Origin: an uncultured Ignavibacteria bacterium
GTDB lineage: Bacteria > Bacteroidota > Ignavibacteria > Tepidaquicellales > Tepidaquicellaceae
Length of the DNA stretch: 5,981 bases
Assembly: GCA_937924675.1 (NCBI GenBank)
Contig: CALEVL010000188.1
Coordinates: 1-5,981 of the forward strand
Reading direction: 5' to 3'
Shown here: positions 5,671-5,981 of the stretch, piece after piece
How positions within the stretch are numbered: the first letter of the stretch is position 1
How the letters are laid out: each line of letters opens with the position of its first letter
The notes under the pieces: generated by a model
Database searches by the model: none
Told to the model about the DNA's origin: nothing
The model's input: the letters and a program-made list of their open reading frames with translations, nothing else
Position numbers and translations under genes: made by a program

Positions 5671-5710
5671 GATCTTTTCCTTCTGGTTACAAAGCCCCAG
5701 CTTCGTAACC
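5671..5710. repeat. Short hairpin repeat, family C, copy 2
   Basis: GGTTACAAAGC (5685-5695) and GCTTCGTAACC (5700-5710) form an 11-bp stem with one A-C mismatch and a 4-nt loop. The flank GATCTTTT (5671-5678) matches that of copy 1 at 35-75. Two of the three stem differences from copy 1 are compensated on the other arm. Confidence 0.7.
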
Positions 5711-5794
5711 GAAACCTGCATATAATTTAAGGCATAAATTGGAAACGCCGAGAGTTCTATGAATAAACGAGAGCAGTGATGAGTGCAGTTGATT

Positions 5795-5877
5795 AGGGTA
5801 AGCTGTTGGTCTCGCCCGCCGGAAAATTTATGTCAAGATCGGAGATGTTGTTGATGCGGGCTAAGACCAACAGCGGC
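5795..5877 (+). repeat. Hairpin repeat B, copy 2
   Basis: AGGGTAAG (5795-5802) leads into the outer stem GCTGTTGGTCT (5802-5812), paired with AGACCAACAGC (5864-5874). The internal loop is C5813 against TA 5862-5863; the inner stem is GCCCGC (5814-5819) with GCGGGC (5856-5861). The terminal loop 5820-5855 is 36 nt and unrelated to that of B1. Relative to B1, the one stem difference (T to C) is matched by A to G on the other arm. Confidence 0.85.
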
Positions 5878-5981
5878 AGGAAATTTCACCATTATGTTTG
5901 AAAATATGCACTGTGCCGGAATCAAGAAATTGATTAACAAGCTTAAATGATGTAAAAATCATTTCGCCATATCCGTCACCA
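5861..5981 (-). CDS. Partial FG-GAP/integrin-alpha-like repeat protein, 3' end truncated by a repeat
   Basis: An open minus-strand frame enters from beyond 5981 and stops at TAG (5863-5861), giving 39 residues. It begins GDGYGEMIFTSF, continues to SGTVHIFKHNGEIS, and then reads four or five residues of hairpin B2. Gly-Asp-Gly-Tyr-x-[Asp/Glu]-[Met/Ile]-[Ile/Phe], a spacer, then Gly-x-Val-x-[Ile/Val] is the pattern of an FG-GAP blade: a calcium-binding loop followed by a strand, as in integrin-alpha-like propellers of surface proteins. The stop lies within the inner stem and internal loop of B2, so the natural C-terminus has been replaced. A matching sorting domain, now separate and carrying a nonsense codon, lies at 5355-5564. 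With only one blade visible, the family call is moderate. Confidence 0.6.
   Translation of the reverse strand, partial: GDGYGEMIFTSFKLVNQFLDSGTVHIFKHNGEISCRCWS

Larger units (their letters stand above)
5565..5877. mobile_element. 313-bp composite hairpin block between FG-GAP gene tail and sorting domain
   Basis: Hairpin A2 forms one end and hairpin B2 the other, with their GCCG[T/C]TGTTGGT / ACCAACA[A/G]CGGC ends facing outward (5565-5576 and 5866-5877, 11 of 12 bases complementary). Their AGGGTAAG ends face each other. Hairpin C2 (5671-5710) lies inside; 5711-5794 has nothing recognisable. There is no plausible protein. The layout parallels the composite at 227-609: outward GGC ends, cargo gene on one side, T9SS sorting domain on the other. 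It could be two independent insertions rather than one element. Confidence 0.55.

Noticed and set aside
5488..5730. Open frames through hairpin A2 (plus 5488-5730, minus 5515-5721)
   Set aside because: Both are read through palindromic arms and the antisense or shifted frame of the sorting domain; there is no homology signal.

Overview
This window most likely comes from a member of the Ignavibacteria/Chlorobi side of the Bacteroidota (FCB) group. The evidence is four type IX secretion (T9SS) C-terminal sorting domains with the hallmark Asn-[Tyr/His]-Pro-Asn-Pro-Phe-Asn-Pro and Ser-Gly-Val-Tyr-Tyr-Tyr cores and terminal Lys-Arg/Lys-Met-Leu-Leu-x-Lys. The assignment is inferred from these protein families, not from a marker gene. 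Everything coding is on the minus strand, and each gene appears to be its own unit encoding a secreted or surface cargo protein.

Layout in minus-strand order from the right end: (i) the tail of an FG-GAP-type beta-propeller protein entering from beyond the window (5861-5981); (ii) a 313-bp block of hairpin repeats (5565-5877); (iii) a decayed T9SS sorting domain with one nonsense codon (5355-5564); (iv) about 210 bp with no gene; (v) a two-hairpin REP-like doublet (5075-5145) that abuts and truncates (vi) the C-terminal end of an M43 (pappalysin/cytophagalysin) metallopeptidase with an intact sorting domain (4636-5103), followed by a good intrinsic terminator (4578-4616); (vii) a gene-free stretch of about 390 bp (4190-4577); (viii) an intact 417-residue YCF48/BNR-type repeat protein with a sorting domain (2936-4189); (ix) a 742-residue secreted zinc metallopeptidase, M6-like with a fibronectin-III-like domain (555-2783), whose 3' end runs into (x) a 383-bp composite of hairpin repeats (227-609); (xi) an intact reading frame for the last 28 or so residues of a sorting domain, now detached from any cargo (143-229); (xii) tandem and palindromic repeats at the left edge (1-75).

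The unusual content is the repeats. At least four palindromic families occur in 6 kb. Two of them (A: 227-306, 508-609, 5565-5658; B: 398-478, 5795-5877) share one architecture: a common outer frame (AGGGTAAG-GTTGTTGGT at one end, ACCAACAACGGC at the other), a 10-11 bp outer stem, a 1x2 asymmetric internal loop, a family-specific inner stem, and a terminal loop of almost constant length (34-36 nt) whose sequence differs in every copy. Stem differences between copies are compensated (B1 versus B2, the two halves of the D doublet, and two of three pairs in C), so base-paired structure rather than sequence appears to be preserved. In two separate genes the A/B composite sits exactly between cargo and T9SS sorting signal. 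In both cases, deletion between short in-frame direct repeats flanking the element would rejoin cargo and sorting domain in one frame. The REP-like doublet similarly sits at the break of the M43 gene. The simplest reading is a non-autonomous, structure-recognised repeat family (REP/RAYT-like or MITE-like) colonising and breaking the 3' ends of secreted-protein genes; whether it is still mobile or serves to reshuffle sorting domains cannot be told from this window. No transposase, tRNA, rRNA or CRISPR array is visible.
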